A stretch of DNA of 34,254 bases from Anaerolineales bacterium UBA2317. GTDB lineage: Bacteria; Chloroflexota; Anaerolineae; Anaerolineales; Villigracilaceae. Both the position numbers and the translations under genes were made by a program. The DNA is taken from assembly GCA_002345215.1 (NCBI GenBank), contig DDVH01000011.1, positions 1 through 34,254 on the forward strand, read 5' to 3'. Numbering within the stretch: the first letter of the stretch is position 1; the number at the start of each line of letters is the position of its first letter. Shown here in pieces: positions 7,403-15,552 of the stretch. The notes beneath the pieces were generated by a model, which ran no database searches, had not been told where the DNA came from, and saw only the letters and a list, made by a program, of their open reading frames with translations.

Positions 7403-9403
7403 TTACGCCTCCTCTTGAGATGGTTTTAACTTCAACGGCTCAAAACGCATACCACCACCGTGGAAGAATTTCCCTAAAATCTCGTAGTAATGCAAACGCA
7501 TGGTTTGAATATACACAATCAAACCTTCAAACCCGATAATGAAAATATTACCAAGAGCAATCGTAATCCAGAAACCTAAATCTGCTTCTTCACCTGCTAA
7601 GGCAAAAATAGCAAGACTCAAACCACCATGTGCCACTGCAAAGGCACCCACACGCACAAATGAAAGTGTATTAGATAACATACTAATAACACCTTCAAAC
7701 AAATCCATAAAAGATTGCACTAAGAACATGGCAATGCCACCTTCAATATATGGTTTGTGACCTTCTGCAATATTACGGAATAAACCATTGAACATTAAAC
7801 CGAGTGCAAAGATAGGTGTGAGAATGTTGAACGGAAGTGGAAGTTGACTAATTGTTAATGCAACTTGTGGCGCAATTGGAGTGCTTCCTAAAAAGCCTCC
7901 TAAAAGAGAAAGGAAACAGACAAAGAAAAGGAAGGCAACAACACCTGTATGACCAAACAAAAGGTGTGACCAGTCTTTCACGCGAATATTGTTAAAGAAG
8001 CTAAGCAAGTAACTCAAGAACAAGATGATGATACCCACATCAATTGCCACACGCAAAACAGAAAGGATATTCTCACCATGAATTGGGCTTAACCAAACTG
8101 GATGTAAATCAAAACCTAGATAATCATGTACATAGTGACCTTCAAAACCGAAGATACTTCCGTACATAACACCAAAGAAAGTAACCGAAATACCACAGTA
8201 CACAAACAGCAAACCAATGCTTTGTAAGGCTTTCAGCGCAATTCGGTTATGAGCCAAGTATCCAGCAAGCATCATTACTAAGCCCTGACCAATATCACCA
8301 AACATTGCACCATACAACAACGGGAAACTAATTGCTAACAAAATAGTTGGGTCAAATTCACCATAGCTAGGTCTTCCGTATGTTGTAAGTAATTCTTTAA
8401 ATGGGCGAAGCCATTTATTTTCATTTAATGCCACAGGAATATTGGAATTATGGTCGTTACGACTTGGTGTGTGTGTTTCAATCAATACTTCTTTTGAAGT
8501 ATTCTTTAATTTTGTTGTCAAATTTTCTAAGCTTGCAGTCGGCACCCAACCCACAACCACATAAGTATGGCGCAATTGACCAAAACGAACAATTGCATCT
8601 GCCATTACACGGCTAACGTGCGCATCCCAAAGTAATTTTTGTAATTCAGTTTTATGTTTATCAGCCAACGCAAGAATACTGGTTTCAAGGTTAACTATCT
8701 TTTTCTTTGTGGCATCAATTTCGCGCTTAAGTGTGCTTGTAATTTGCTCAGGTGTACCGGCAAATTCTTCTGGCAAACTCAACGGATTCAAATATGCACT
8801 TTTTGCCGCACGGTCTAACACATCCGCATTGCTTTTTGGACCAAGCACCCATACCACAGGTTTTTGAGAGTCTTCACGCAACGTAAAGAAAACATGTGGC
8901 ACACGCCCAATACTAGTTTTCAAACGGCTAATATTGGAAGCAGGAACCACACCTAAAATAGAATGCAAGTAAGAAGATTTATTCAACGCACCGACTTCTA
9001 CCTTAACATCAGCGATTGGCTCTAATTGGCGTAATTGACTTTCAAACAATTCCAAACGCTTCTTCTCAGTGGATAACTGTTCGCTAATCCCTTTGACTTC
9101 TTCATCAATCCGATTCACAGCCGGGGTAAGAGCATCCAACTCCACCATTGATTCAGCATCTGCTTTAGTAGGGTATTCTTCTGCTACACCTAAGGTTTGC
9201 ATAATGGTTTGAATGCGACGTTCTAAAGCAGAGTAAGTAGCAGCTTTATCTTGCCATACACTAGGACCTAAACTTTCTAAGCCCAAATACGTGCTATCCA
9301 CCTGATGAAACACACCGTGACCGCTTAACACTTTAGCAACAGCCACAATATCCTTTGAAGGGATAATCAATTCAACTTCAGACATCTCTTTCGGAAAAAA
9401 CAT
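7403..9403 (-). CDS. ntpI: V/A-type ATPase membrane subunit I (a-subunit, stator ion channel)
   Basis: The 666-residue protein has a soluble N-terminal half (about 1-335) with coiled-coil arms, for example near KGISEQLSTEKKRLELFESQ. The C-terminal half has about eight membrane helices. The conserved block SFVRVGAFAVAHGGLS holds the essential arginine (about R584) that faces the c-ring glutamate. FEGLIVYIQTMRLHYYE near the end is also diagnostic. The family blocks PLLYGAMFGDIGQG and FGVMYGSIFGFE are present. It provides the ion half-channels. The start at 9403 has GGAG five bases upstream. It follows subunit C and precedes K. Confidence 0.97.
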   Translation of the reverse strand: MFFPKEMSEVELIIPSKDIVAVAKVLSGHGVFHQVDSTYLGLESLGPSVWQDKAATYSALERRIQTIMQTLGVAEEYPTKADAESMVELDALTPAVNRIDEEVKGISEQLSTEKKRLELFESQLRQLEPIADVKVEVGALNKSSYLHSILGVVPASNISRLKTSIGRVPHVFFTLREDSQKPVVWVLGPKSNADVLDRAAKSAYLNPLSLPEEFAGTPEQITSTLKREIDATKKKIVNLETSILALADKHKTELQKLLWDAHVSRVMADAIVRFGQLRHTYVVVGWVPTASLENLTTKLKNTSKEVLIETHTPSRNDHNSNIPVALNENKWLRPFKELLTTYGRPSYGEFDPTILLAISFPLLYGAMFGDIGQGLVMMLAGYLAHNRIALKALQSIGLLFVYCGISVTFFGVMYGSIFGFEGHYVHDYLGFDLHPVWLSPIHGENILSVLRVAIDVGIIILFLSYLLSFFNNIRVKDWSHLLFGHTGVVAFLFFVCFLSLLGGFLGSTPIAPQVALTISQLPLPFNILTPIFALGLMFNGLFRNIAEGHKPYIEGGIAMFLVQSFMDLFEGVISMLSNTLSFVRVGAFAVAHGGLSLAIFALAGEEADLGFWITIALGNIFIIGFEGLIVYIQTMRLHYYEILGKFFHGGGMRFEPLKLKPSQEEA

Positions 9404-9451
9404 AAAGTCTCCAAGTAATTCCCTCTTTCTAGAAGAGGGATAAAGTGAGGT

Positions 9452-10537
9452 TTACTGAACTAAACTCGTCTTCAACAACAACGGACGATATTCTTCGTCT
9501 GCAACGTTTGAAGATTTTGCTTCAATCAACACAATCAAATCTTGAATTTCAAAATCGCTCAACAATAAATAGGCTAGCGGAATACCAATGTGGAATGGGT
9601 CACCGATAAATGCCGCCATACACTGTTTAACCACTTGACGCTTAAGCTGTTGTTCCAACTTTGGCAACCCAGATTGAGGGGTTTCAAGAAGCGCACCTAC
9701 ATCTGCAACAGTGGGGTAAATGCGTGAAACCACATCTGCAATATCTGAACCAGCCGCAATTGCACGAACATCTTCATCGCGCACACGGAAACCAAACGGC
9801 AATGTATAGTTAATCAACTCTTCTTCAGATAATTTGTGATAAATCTTATAACGAATCACCCACATCAAATTATTCATATCTAACAAAGAGCCGATAATTT
9901 TCACAGCCATTTCACGGTCTTTGCCAGAAAGTTTCTTTGCTTCAGCCCACAAACGACGCCAGTAATCTAAATCCAACGCTACTTCTATCGGAAACAAATT
10001 TTGTTCCGCAGAAAAACGCTTCATCGCAAAAGACATAGTAGATTCATACGGCGTGCCCTTCAACAATTCAACCGCTGAACCCACATTACCTGATTCAACC
10101 ATTGCTTGGGCTGGGATAGAAGAAAAAGAACCGTATGGGAAAAGTACTTCATTCACGCGTTCCCAACTAGATGATTCCGTATTCCAAGACGAAACAGTTT
10201 GAATACTACGTAAAACCGCCTTCAAATTACCCACTTCAAAATAACGATACAACTGCTTGACCAGCGGGCGGGTTTGTTCCGGCGCTTGTTGCACCACACT
10301 GGAAAAAGAATCCGCCAAGCGATTCTTAATTTGAAGAATCACACGGCGGGGAGTTAACTCATTGTCTTTAAGACCAGTAAGATACTTTCCGTAAGGAGTG
10401 GCCTTAAGCGCACTAAGTAAAGATGCAAAATCAGGTGACTCACTCAAACGAGTCATATCTTGCGGAGTGAGCAAATCAGAATACATTGCCCGCACCCGCG
10501 AACTTATTGCCGCATAACCAGAAATACCGCTTGCCAT
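9452..10537 (-). CDS. atpC: V/A-type ATPase subunit C (rotor cap)
   Basis: This 361-residue, mostly helical protein begins with SGYAAISSRVRAMYSDLLT, the normal opening of subunit C (YxxAxxRVRAMxxxLL). Later it has LRSIQTVSS, NNLMWVIRYKIYHKLS and a C-terminal region ending in LLLSDFEIQDLIVLIEAKSS. It acts as the funnel-shaped adaptor between the D/F stalk and the K ring. The gene lies only three bases after subunit H and before I. In Thermus- and Methanosarcina-type operons it usually lies between E and F. Its relocation is a visible difference in gene order. Confidence 0.93.
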   Translation of the reverse strand: MASGISGYAAISSRVRAMYSDLLTPQDMTRLSESPDFASLLSALKATPYGKYLTGLKDNELTPRRVILQIKNRLADSFSSVVQQAPEQTRPLVKQLYRYFEVGNLKAVLRSIQTVSSWNTESSSWERVNEVLFPYGSFSSIPAQAMVESGNVGSAVELLKGTPYESTMSFAMKRFSAEQNLFPIEVALDLDYWRRLWAEAKKLSGKDREMAVKIIGSLLDMNNLMWVIRYKIYHKLSEEELINYTLPFGFRVRDEDVRAIAAGSDIADVVSRIYPTVADVGALLETPQSGLPKLEQQLKRQVVKQCMAAFIGDPFHIGIPLAYLLLSDFEIQDLIVLIEAKSSNVADEEYRPLLLKTSLVQ

Positions 10538-10540
10538 AAG

Positions 10541-10852
10541 TTACGCCTTGCCAATAACGCGTTCCAAAACAAAAGCCACAGCCTTATCAAAATTCTTTTT
10601 GGCTTGTGCCTCAAACTCGCTATTCTTTGAAGCGATTTCAGATTCAATCTGACCAGACGCATCAGCAGATTGTGCCGCCGCAATCAACTTGCGGGCTTCT
10701 TCTTGCGCATCAGCCTTCGCCTTTGCAATCAAGGCTTGTGCTTCTTGCTCTGCTTTCACAGGAATTTCCTGCGCTTCACGTTTGGCTTTTTCTTGAACCT
10801 CTTGGGCTTGCTTTTCTATTTCAAGAACTTGCTGAATTTTCTTTTCACTCAT
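10541..10852 (-). CDS. V/A-type ATPase subunit H/G (peripheral stalk coiled coil)
   Basis: This 103-residue protein is almost entirely one charged helix: alternating A, E, K and Q with heptad character from residue 5 to about 75. It ends in FDKAVAFVLERVIGKA, the usual C-terminal anchor of bacterial/archaeal stalk subunit H (called G in Thermus). It pairs with subunit E. It is the promoter-proximal gene of the operon, the normal place for this subunit. The Shine-Dalgarno AGGTGA lies six bases before the ATG. Identification rests on position and composition more than on invariant residues. Confidence 0.85.
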   Translation of the reverse strand: MSEKKIQQVLEIEKQAQEVQEKAKREAQEIPVKAEQEAQALIAKAKADAQEEARKLIAAAQSADASGQIESEIASKNSEFEAQAKKNFDKAVAFVLERVIGKA

Positions 10853-10891
10853 TAGAAATCACCTCACTGGAATACTTACTACCGGCTCGCA

Positions 10892-10920
10892 ATTGTAAAG
10901 GATAAAACTACCATCATCAA
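10892..10920 (-). promoter_or_regulatory. Promoter P2 of the ATPase operon, close to the first gene
   Basis: On the minus strand TTGATG (10915-10920) and TACAAT (10892-10897) are separated by exactly 17 bases, a good sigma70-type promoter. The expected start near 10885 would give a leader of about 33 bases ending in AGGTGA-N6-ATG. It lies downstream of the hairpin at 10934-10968, so transcripts from here would not contain it. Confidence 0.55.
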
Positions 10921-10933
10921 GGTTTTTATAAAA

Positions 10934-10968
10934 TTTGGAGTCAAGTTACTTGCACCTTGAACTCCAAA
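10934..10968 (-). promoter_or_regulatory. Hairpin in the ATPase operon leader (attenuator or terminator)
   Basis: TTTGGAGTCAAG (10934-10945) pairs with CTTGAACTCCAAA (10956-10968) with one bulged base. On the minus strand it is followed by TTTTATAAAAACC. It could be the terminator of the upstream lipoprotein operon. However, a consensus promoter lies upstream of it, so it is also a leader structure for transcripts from P1. Confidence 0.5.
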
Positions 10969-10974
10969 ACTTCG

Positions 10975-10994
10975 ATTGTGTAATTATGCACAAT
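10975..10994. promoter_or_regulatory. Dyad overlapping the P1 -10 box and start site (candidate operator)
   Basis: ATTGTG (10975-10980), eight bases, then CACAAT (10989-10994) form a perfect 6-bp inverted repeat. It overlaps the last bases of the P1 -10 box and covers the predicted transcription start. The placement fits a repressor site, but no cognate regulator is identified. Confidence 0.35.
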
Positions 10995-11021
10995 TATAAG
11001 GGTGAGCCAATAATTTGTCAA
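10993..11021 (-). promoter_or_regulatory. Perfect consensus sigma70 promoter P1 upstream of the ATPase operon
   Basis: On the minus strand TTGACA (11016-11021) and TATAAT (10993-10998) are both exact consensus hexamers with a 17-base spacer. Transcription would start near 10986, giving a leader of about 130 bases before subunit H. Confidence 0.75.
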
Positions 11022-11077
11022 ATAGATTTAACCCCGCCTCTCCCCTACGTGGAAACTTGATACCAATAATTCAGCTT

Positions 11078-11842
11078 TTACTTACGCTTAGACTTTTTCC
11101 TGCTCTTTCGCTTACTCCACAAATACTTCACAACATCATCAAAAAACGGAAAGCCCACAATAATCCCCAACACCGAGCCAATCACCCCCGAAGTTCGCAC
11201 AAAATTGACCGAAAAGCCGAAGAAATCAACCGCTTCAATATCCACAATCTGAGCAGATACCGCTCTGCGACTTTCTTCGCCTGTCACTTTATCTACAAAA
11301 ACCAAATTGACCCAAATCGTTCCGCGAAATTTACCCACTTGTGGAGCACGAATACTCCAATAAAATGTTAAAGGAAGACCTTGTTGCAACGGTTGATACA
11401 CATCACCAGCAGGTTCTACTTGTAAACCAGCAATATCAAAACGTGTTTCAACACCAACGTTATGTGTTTCATACAAATTTGGAATTTGAATCACTTCACC
11501 AGTGATTACATTTTCTTGATAAAAAGCAGTTGGCGTGATATTGTCTAAATCATCTACCTCTAAAGTTAAGCGAACAATATCACTAGCAGAATCTGCTTTT
11601 ATTTTTAGCGGAAATTCTAAAGTTAATCGGCGTGTTTCAAGTAAAGCAGGTTCAAATGATGGAGGCTGTGGCGTGCCAACCACAACAGCTTCTGTAGGTG
11701 CAATTTCTGTTGCTGATGTGCTTGGGGATTCTGTAGGTTCAGTTTGCACCGCAGATCCACAAGCAGACAATATGAAAACAATTATCCACAATATAAAGAC
11801 AGAAAGAAAAACATGACGTGAAGAAAAATGCTTGAGGTTCAC
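11078..11842 (-). CDS. Predicted lipoprotein with C-terminal membrane segment, function unknown
   Basis: This 254-residue protein starts at GTG 11842. The signal sequence ends in a lipobox (FILSAC-G, cysteine near residue 28). A Thr/Ser/Pro/Glu-rich linker follows (about 30-60), then a beta-rich extracytoplasmic domain (about 65-205). A second hydrophobic stretch (GVIGSVLGIIVGFPFF, about 219-234) precedes a very basic tail (KSRKKSKRK). The anchor at both ends implies the middle domain lies outside and the basic tail inside. No known family is recognised. The GTG overlaps the stop of the preceding 57-residue gene as GTGA, so the two are translationally coupled. Confidence 0.75.
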   Translation of the reverse strand: MNLKHFSSRHVFLSVFILWIIVFILSACGSAVQTEPTESPSTSATEIAPTEAVVVGTPQPPSFEPALLETRRLTLEFPLKIKADSASDIVRLTLEVDDLDNITPTAFYQENVITGEVIQIPNLYETHNVGVETRFDIAGLQVEPAGDVYQPLQQGLPLTFYWSIRAPQVGKFRGTIWVNLVFVDKVTGEESRRAVSAQIVDIEAVDFFGFSVNFVRTSGVIGSVLGIIVGFPFFDDVVKYLWSKRKSRKKSKRK

Positions 11843-12012
11843 GAAACAAGCATCCCGTTAAGATGAAGCGATGATGGTGTTGGCAATTGCATCTCTTGCG
11901 GAGAAATATCTTGAATACGAATCTCAGTACGGCTTGGTAAAAATCCCCACAACAACAATGCGATGGAAATAGATAAGATGATGATGGCGAGGATAAGGCG
12001 GATTTTTTTCAT
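11839..12012 (-). CDS. Small membrane protein, 57 aa, function unknown
   Basis: The ATG at 12012 overlaps the previous stop as ATGA. The stop at 11839-11841 overlaps the next GTG. The product begins MKKIRLILAIIILSISIALL and continues LWGFLPSR, a single N-terminal membrane helix with basic residues on the inside. About 30 polar residues follow, with two Pro/Ser segments (DISPQEMQLPTPSS). Coupling to both neighbours argues that it is real. It is probably made in equal amount with the lipoprotein downstream and may act with it at the outer face of the membrane. No family is recognised. Confidence 0.7.
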   Translation of the reverse strand: MKKIRLILAIIILSISIALLLWGFLPSRTEIRIQDISPQEMQLPTPSSLHLNGMLVS

Positions 12013-12743
12013 CTGCCAACTTCTTCCACTTCAATATACCACTTGACGCGCGTGCCAACTCTATCCCGTAACGTCCACGCTAAAGATTTAGGCATGGATT
12101 CAAATGTTTGTAAAATTTCTTGAATGCGTTTTGAGATTAAATCTTTTTCTTCATTCGTAAGTGATGTTTTGCTTACAATCTCTCTGACTTTTTCTAAATT
12201 CAGTGACGTTGTTTTATACAAGCCCCAATCGCTACCACAAAGTTCAGCGATAATATTTAAGTTAATCGTTTCTTTGTCATGATTTCCTGTTTCTACATTT
12301 AACAACAAAGAAGCAATATCCATAGCGTCTTTTTGATTCAAATCAATAATTTGAATTTTGGATAAAAACAATTCTGCCAGTGGAATCGTAACAGGGTCGG
12401 CAGTCAGGCGATTTTCCATTGGAATTTTATGGCACATTTCAAAATCACCGACAAAAATATCAATCTTCATTTCACTTTGGTCGTGATAATAAATTTGGCG
12501 TTGGTCACCATTTAAGATATTGAATTGTTTATGCGGGGAATATCCAACCGTTGGCATAAAGGATTCAAATTCGCGACGTTGTTTTTTAGCAACGACAAAA
12601 TCTAAATCACCATATTCGCGAATGAACAAAGGATGATTCTTTTTATTATGCACATGTACTGCTAATCCACCGATTGTGCGAATTTGAATTTTGTTTGCTT
12701 CTGCCGCTTCTACTAAGCGATAAAGTTCTTTGAATATATCCAT
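12009..12743 (-). CDS. Nucleotidyltransferase-superfamily protein (AbiEii/aminoglycoside-NTase-like)
   Basis: The 244-residue protein has the polymerase-beta-like nucleotidyltransferase pattern. A glycine motif RTIGGLAVHVH lies near residue 25, followed by the DLD metal pair in YGDLDFVVAKK and a third acidic residue in MKIDIFVGDFEM. The C-terminal half is helical. Such proteins transfer NMP to small molecules, RNA or proteins; the target is unknown. No partner gene of an AbiE-type toxin-antitoxin pair is seen; instead it couples to two membrane proteins. The ATG lies directly after a T-tract and has no clear Shine-Dalgarno (see the terminator entry). No other methionine lies near the N-terminus. 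Confidence 0.6.
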   Translation of the reverse strand: MDIFKELYRLVEAAEANKIQIRTIGGLAVHVHNKKNHPLFIREYGDLDFVVAKKQRREFESFMPTVGYSPHKQFNILNGDQRQIYYHDQSEMKIDIFVGDFEMCHKIPMENRLTADPVTIPLAELFLSKIQIIDLNQKDAMDIASLLLNVETGNHDKETINLNIIAELCGSDWGLYKTTSLNLEKVREIVSKTSLTNEEKDLISKRIQEILQTFESMPKSLAWTLRDRVGTRVKWYIEVEEVGR

Positions 12744-12750
12744 AAAAAAG

Positions 12751-12783
12751 AAGTGACAGTCACTTATAAAGTGACTGTCACTT
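12751..12783 (-). terminator. Rho-independent terminator of the permease gene, abutting the next start codon
   Basis: A 13-bp perfect inverted repeat (12751-12763 and 12771-12783) has a 7-base loop. On the minus strand it is followed by CTTTTTT and then immediately the ATG of the nucleotidyltransferase gene. It lies 14 bases after the permease stop. The stem sequence (GTGACTGTCACTT) is itself palindromic and may belong to a dispersed repeat family. Confidence 0.8.
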
Positions 12784-12796
12784 GTAGAATTTAACT

Positions 12797-14422
12797 TTAC
12801 TCAGCAGGGATTTCAGCAGTGACTTTGTCTAAGTCAATGCCTTTGCTCTTACGATAGGATTTGAAACCGAAGTAAATCACAGCGGCAAGTACATACATAG
12901 AAAGCATGTAGATGACCGAGTTTGTATTACTAATACCAATACCGTACAAAACATTCGGGTCAATAATCCATTGATACAAGAGATAAACAAGGAAGCCACC
13001 AAAAATGACTCCTGCTACTGTAATCAACGGAATGCCAAGCACGTTATATTTTGAAATCGGGGATGATTTGTATAAATCAGGCTTGGTATATGGCAAGATA
13101 ATTGCTGAAATGGTTGTGCCGAGGAATGTCACTGCAATGACGAGAGTTGAACAAAGCGTCAGTGTAGCAAAGTTGGCGATGTTGTAATTGAACATGTACG
13201 CCACAATCACGGATGGCACAATCATCAATAACAAAGCATTGACAGGTGTTCCAGTGCGTTCATCTAATTTCGCAACTGACTCAGGAAGTAAACGGTCAAA
13301 TGCGGCGGCGAAGATAACGCGGGTAGAAGAAAGGAACACAGTTGCACACCAGCCGAACCACCATAAACTCATTAAGCCTACGACTAAGAATTGAACCAGT
13401 TTGTTGGTAGTTAAAAATGACGCGAGCAGAGCAGGATAGGGCCAGATAGGAAGCGCAGGCGCTACATCTGTGTAACCCCAAGCATAGTTCCACCAAGCGG
13501 CTCCGGCTTGCACATAAAATTCCCATCCCATTGTTCTACTAATAGAAAAGAGCAAAACAATGCCGAGTAAAGTGGTCACGCCTAACGCCCAACCCATACC
13601 AGACATGTTGCGTTTGAAATCGGTTGCGCCACGAACTTCACCATACAAGGTTGCGCCCCAGTTGGGCCACAAGTTAAAGAAGACCATGTAAGGGATGACG
13701 AGGAATACAACTGCAAGTGAACCACCCATTAAAGGTGTGATAGCACCAGCATCCGTTCCTAATTGAACAGTAGCATCATATACGCCGGGAGCCGCACCAA
13801 ACATGGACGTGGCATTGGCTTCTAAACCGGCTTTGAAGGCTTCGGGGGAACCGGTTAAGAACAAGACAATCACAATCAACAAGCCAAGCATACCGCCATA
13901 GAATGAAAACTTTTGAATGCGTGCATAGGTTTTCATTCCTAACATAATGAAGATGCTGACGATGATAAGTGTCAGGATGGAAGCGGTGAAGGCACCATTT
14001 TGTGTGCCGGCAAACCATAAGGCAATATCTTTTGCGCCGAAGATGCCAAGCAATGGCACCAAGACAATATGACGGAACATATCACCATATAACGGCACCC
14101 ACAACCACAAAATAAACCACCAACCTGTGACAGCCAAAATGAAACCGACTGCCCCACCGAGGATACGGCTTTGCCAAACATAATCACCGCCAGAACGAGG
14201 CATCACAGCAATTAATGCGGCATACACTACCACTTCAAAGAAAATAAAAATCGCGCTGATAATCAACGCATTCACCATACCACCCTCGAAATAATACATC
14301 TGACTAAAACTGTATAAACCGAGCGTGATAAGGTTAATGGAAAACAACGCATACACAAATGCGTCGAAGACTGACCAAGAACGTACCATGCCAGTCGCTT
14401 TACGGACAAACAAGTTGCTCAT
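12797..14422 (-). CDS. APC-superfamily amino acid permease
   Basis: The 541-residue integral membrane protein has about 12 hydrophobic helices. It carries the APC pattern near the first helices (SWSVFDAFVYALFSINLITLG, then AVMPRSGGDYVWQSR) and a LDERTGTPVNALLLM segment, typical of amino acid/polyamine transporters in the loop before a late helix. It should import an amino acid or peptide-like substrate with ions; the substrate cannot be told. It lacks the large extracellular loops of the SLC12 type. The start has AGGAG seven bases upstream. It is a single-gene unit between a repeat element upstream and its own terminator. Confidence 0.88.
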   Translation of the reverse strand: MSNLFVRKATGMVRSWSVFDAFVYALFSINLITLGLYSFSQMYYFEGGMVNALIISAIFIFFEVVVYAALIAVMPRSGGDYVWQSRILGGAVGFILAVTGWWFILWLWVPLYGDMFRHIVLVPLLGIFGAKDIALWFAGTQNGAFTASILTLIIVSIFIMLGMKTYARIQKFSFYGGMLGLLIVIVLFLTGSPEAFKAGLEANATSMFGAAPGVYDATVQLGTDAGAITPLMGGSLAVVFLVIPYMVFFNLWPNWGATLYGEVRGATDFKRNMSGMGWALGVTTLLGIVLLFSISRTMGWEFYVQAGAAWWNYAWGYTDVAPALPIWPYPALLASFLTTNKLVQFLVVGLMSLWWFGWCATVFLSSTRVIFAAAFDRLLPESVAKLDERTGTPVNALLLMIVPSVIVAYMFNYNIANFATLTLCSTLVIAVTFLGTTISAIILPYTKPDLYKSSPISKYNVLGIPLITVAGVIFGGFLVYLLYQWIIDPNVLYGIGISNTNSVIYMLSMYVLAAVIYFGFKSYRKSKGIDLDKVTAEIPAE

Positions 14423-14448
14423 AACAATTCTCCTTTGTTAATTTGTAA

Positions 14449-14494
14449 GTAGGGGCGAGGCATACCACTTCGTGGCACTTTGCCTCGCCCCTAC
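14449..14494. repeat. Palindromic repeat, GTAGGGGCG family, intergenic copy
   Basis: GTAGGGGCGAGGCA (14449-14462) and its exact complement (14481-14494) form a 14-bp stem, with a small inner stem CCAC-TTC-GTGG. The same outer ends GTAGGGGCG...CGCCCCTAC occur inside the kinase gene at 17291. It lies seven bases after the metallophosphoesterase stop. No T-tract follows, so it is a repeat rather than a terminator. Confidence 0.8.
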
Positions 14495-14501
14495 AAATAA
14501 C

Positions 14502-15443
14502 CTAACCTGTCGTCAAAACGTAATCTTCAACTTTATTTTTTCCGAGATTGATAAGTGCACCTAACAACGTGCCTTGCTCATACATCGAGCCGGGGTTGAT
14601 GCACAAAGTTTTACCGATATGTGAAACGCCACGTCCTTCGTGAATGTGACCATGCAAACCAAGCAAAGGCTGAGTTTTTTCAATCGCTTCACGTAACGCT
14701 GTTGAACCAACTGCTTTCAAGGCTTGCCCTGCCATTTTCGGGCGTAAATTTTCATCTAACTCCGGTGCTTCATCTAAATTAGATTTATAAGGCGGCACAT
14801 GGATATTGAAAATGGCTGAATGCGGATTCTTCAATTGTGATGTCATCGCTTCATACCTGATTTTGAGTTGGTCCTCGTCCTCTTCACGATGCGTATTCCA
14901 CGGCGTTTTATTGCTCCAACCGGAGGCTATCATTTCATGTCCGCTTGCTAAAGTAACAACCTTCCCCTCTGAATGGACAACCGTTCTGCTTTCCATAAGG
15001 ATTTCATCCACTTCATCCATATCATCATTACCGGGGCAACAATAAACCTTCATGCCAGTGCCAGACAATTTTCTATCGGCAATCTCCATCCATTCTTGCA
15101 CAACCTTTAATACTTCTTGCAAAAAGATTTTGCTGACGCGCTCTGGGTCTTTTTCGAGTTCGGCAATTTCGTCTGGATTGGTCATATAGGGATAATAACC
15201 ACGACTACGGACACGCTTTTTCATATCCGTTAATTCGTCTTCATTTGTGATATCAAACACCTGTTCCAGCAAAGTGACACGGTAATTTGCCCCGCCTTGA
15301 TGAATAAATGGCACAACTGCTTTGCCTGTCATATCGCCCCCGAGAATGAGTTGGTCAGCCTCATAGAATTTGCCCGCGTTCAAAAACTTGTTCCAGCAAA
15401 TATCTGACCCGTGAATGTCTGTTGCAAAAAATATTTTAGTCAC
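14502..15443 (-). CDS. Metallophosphoesterase (calcineurin-like)
   Basis: The 313-residue protein carries the five metallophosphoesterase blocks in order: TDIHGSD (D9, H11), GGDMTG (D37), PGNDD (about 140), NIHVPP, and LHGHIHEG near the C-terminus. These bind two metal ions and hydrolyse phosphoesters; the substrate is unknown. The insert between blocks two and three (about 100 residues) is longer than in small YfcE-type enzymes. I start at GTG 15443, because GAAGGA lies seven bases before it; upstream ATGs at 15458 and 15521 lack a ribosome site. A promoter precedes it at 15502-15529. Confidence 0.88.
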   Translation of the reverse strand: MTKIFFATDIHGSDICWNKFLNAGKFYEADQLILGGDMTGKAVVPFIHQGGANYRVTLLEQVFDITNEDELTDMKKRVRSRGYYPYMTNPDEIAELEKDPERVSKIFLQEVLKVVQEWMEIADRKLSGTGMKVYCCPGNDDMDEVDEILMESRTVVHSEGKVVTLASGHEMIASGWSNKTPWNTHREEDEDQLKIRYEAMTSQLKNPHSAIFNIHVPPYKSNLDEAPELDENLRPKMAGQALKAVGSTALREAIEKTQPLLGLHGHIHEGRGVSHIGKTLCINPGSMYEQGTLLGALINLGKNKVEDYVLTTG

Positions 15444-15501
15444 ATGCAGTTCCTTCATTGAATGAGATAACTTGCAGAGGTGGTGCGTTAAAGACTGGTT
15501 A

Positions 15502-15529
15502 ATTATACCCCTCGAAATCAAGTTTGCAA
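15502..15529 (-). promoter_or_regulatory. Promoter of the metallophosphoesterase gene
   Basis: On the minus strand TTGCAA (15524-15529) and a perfect TATAAT (15502-15507) are 16 bases apart. The predicted start near 15496 lies about 50 bases before the GTG start codon. Confidence 0.5.
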
Positions 15530-15552
15530 CTGGGATTGTTAACAGGCAGTCT

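Noticed and set aside
12009..12743. AbiE-type toxin-antitoxin system
   Set aside because: The nucleotidyltransferase-like motifs fit loosely, but no AbiEi-like antitoxin gene is next to it. The partners are membrane proteins.
14449..14494. Reading this hairpin as a terminator of the metallophosphoesterase gene
   Set aside because: The stem is strong but no T-tract follows on the minus strand, and its ends match a dispersed repeat family.
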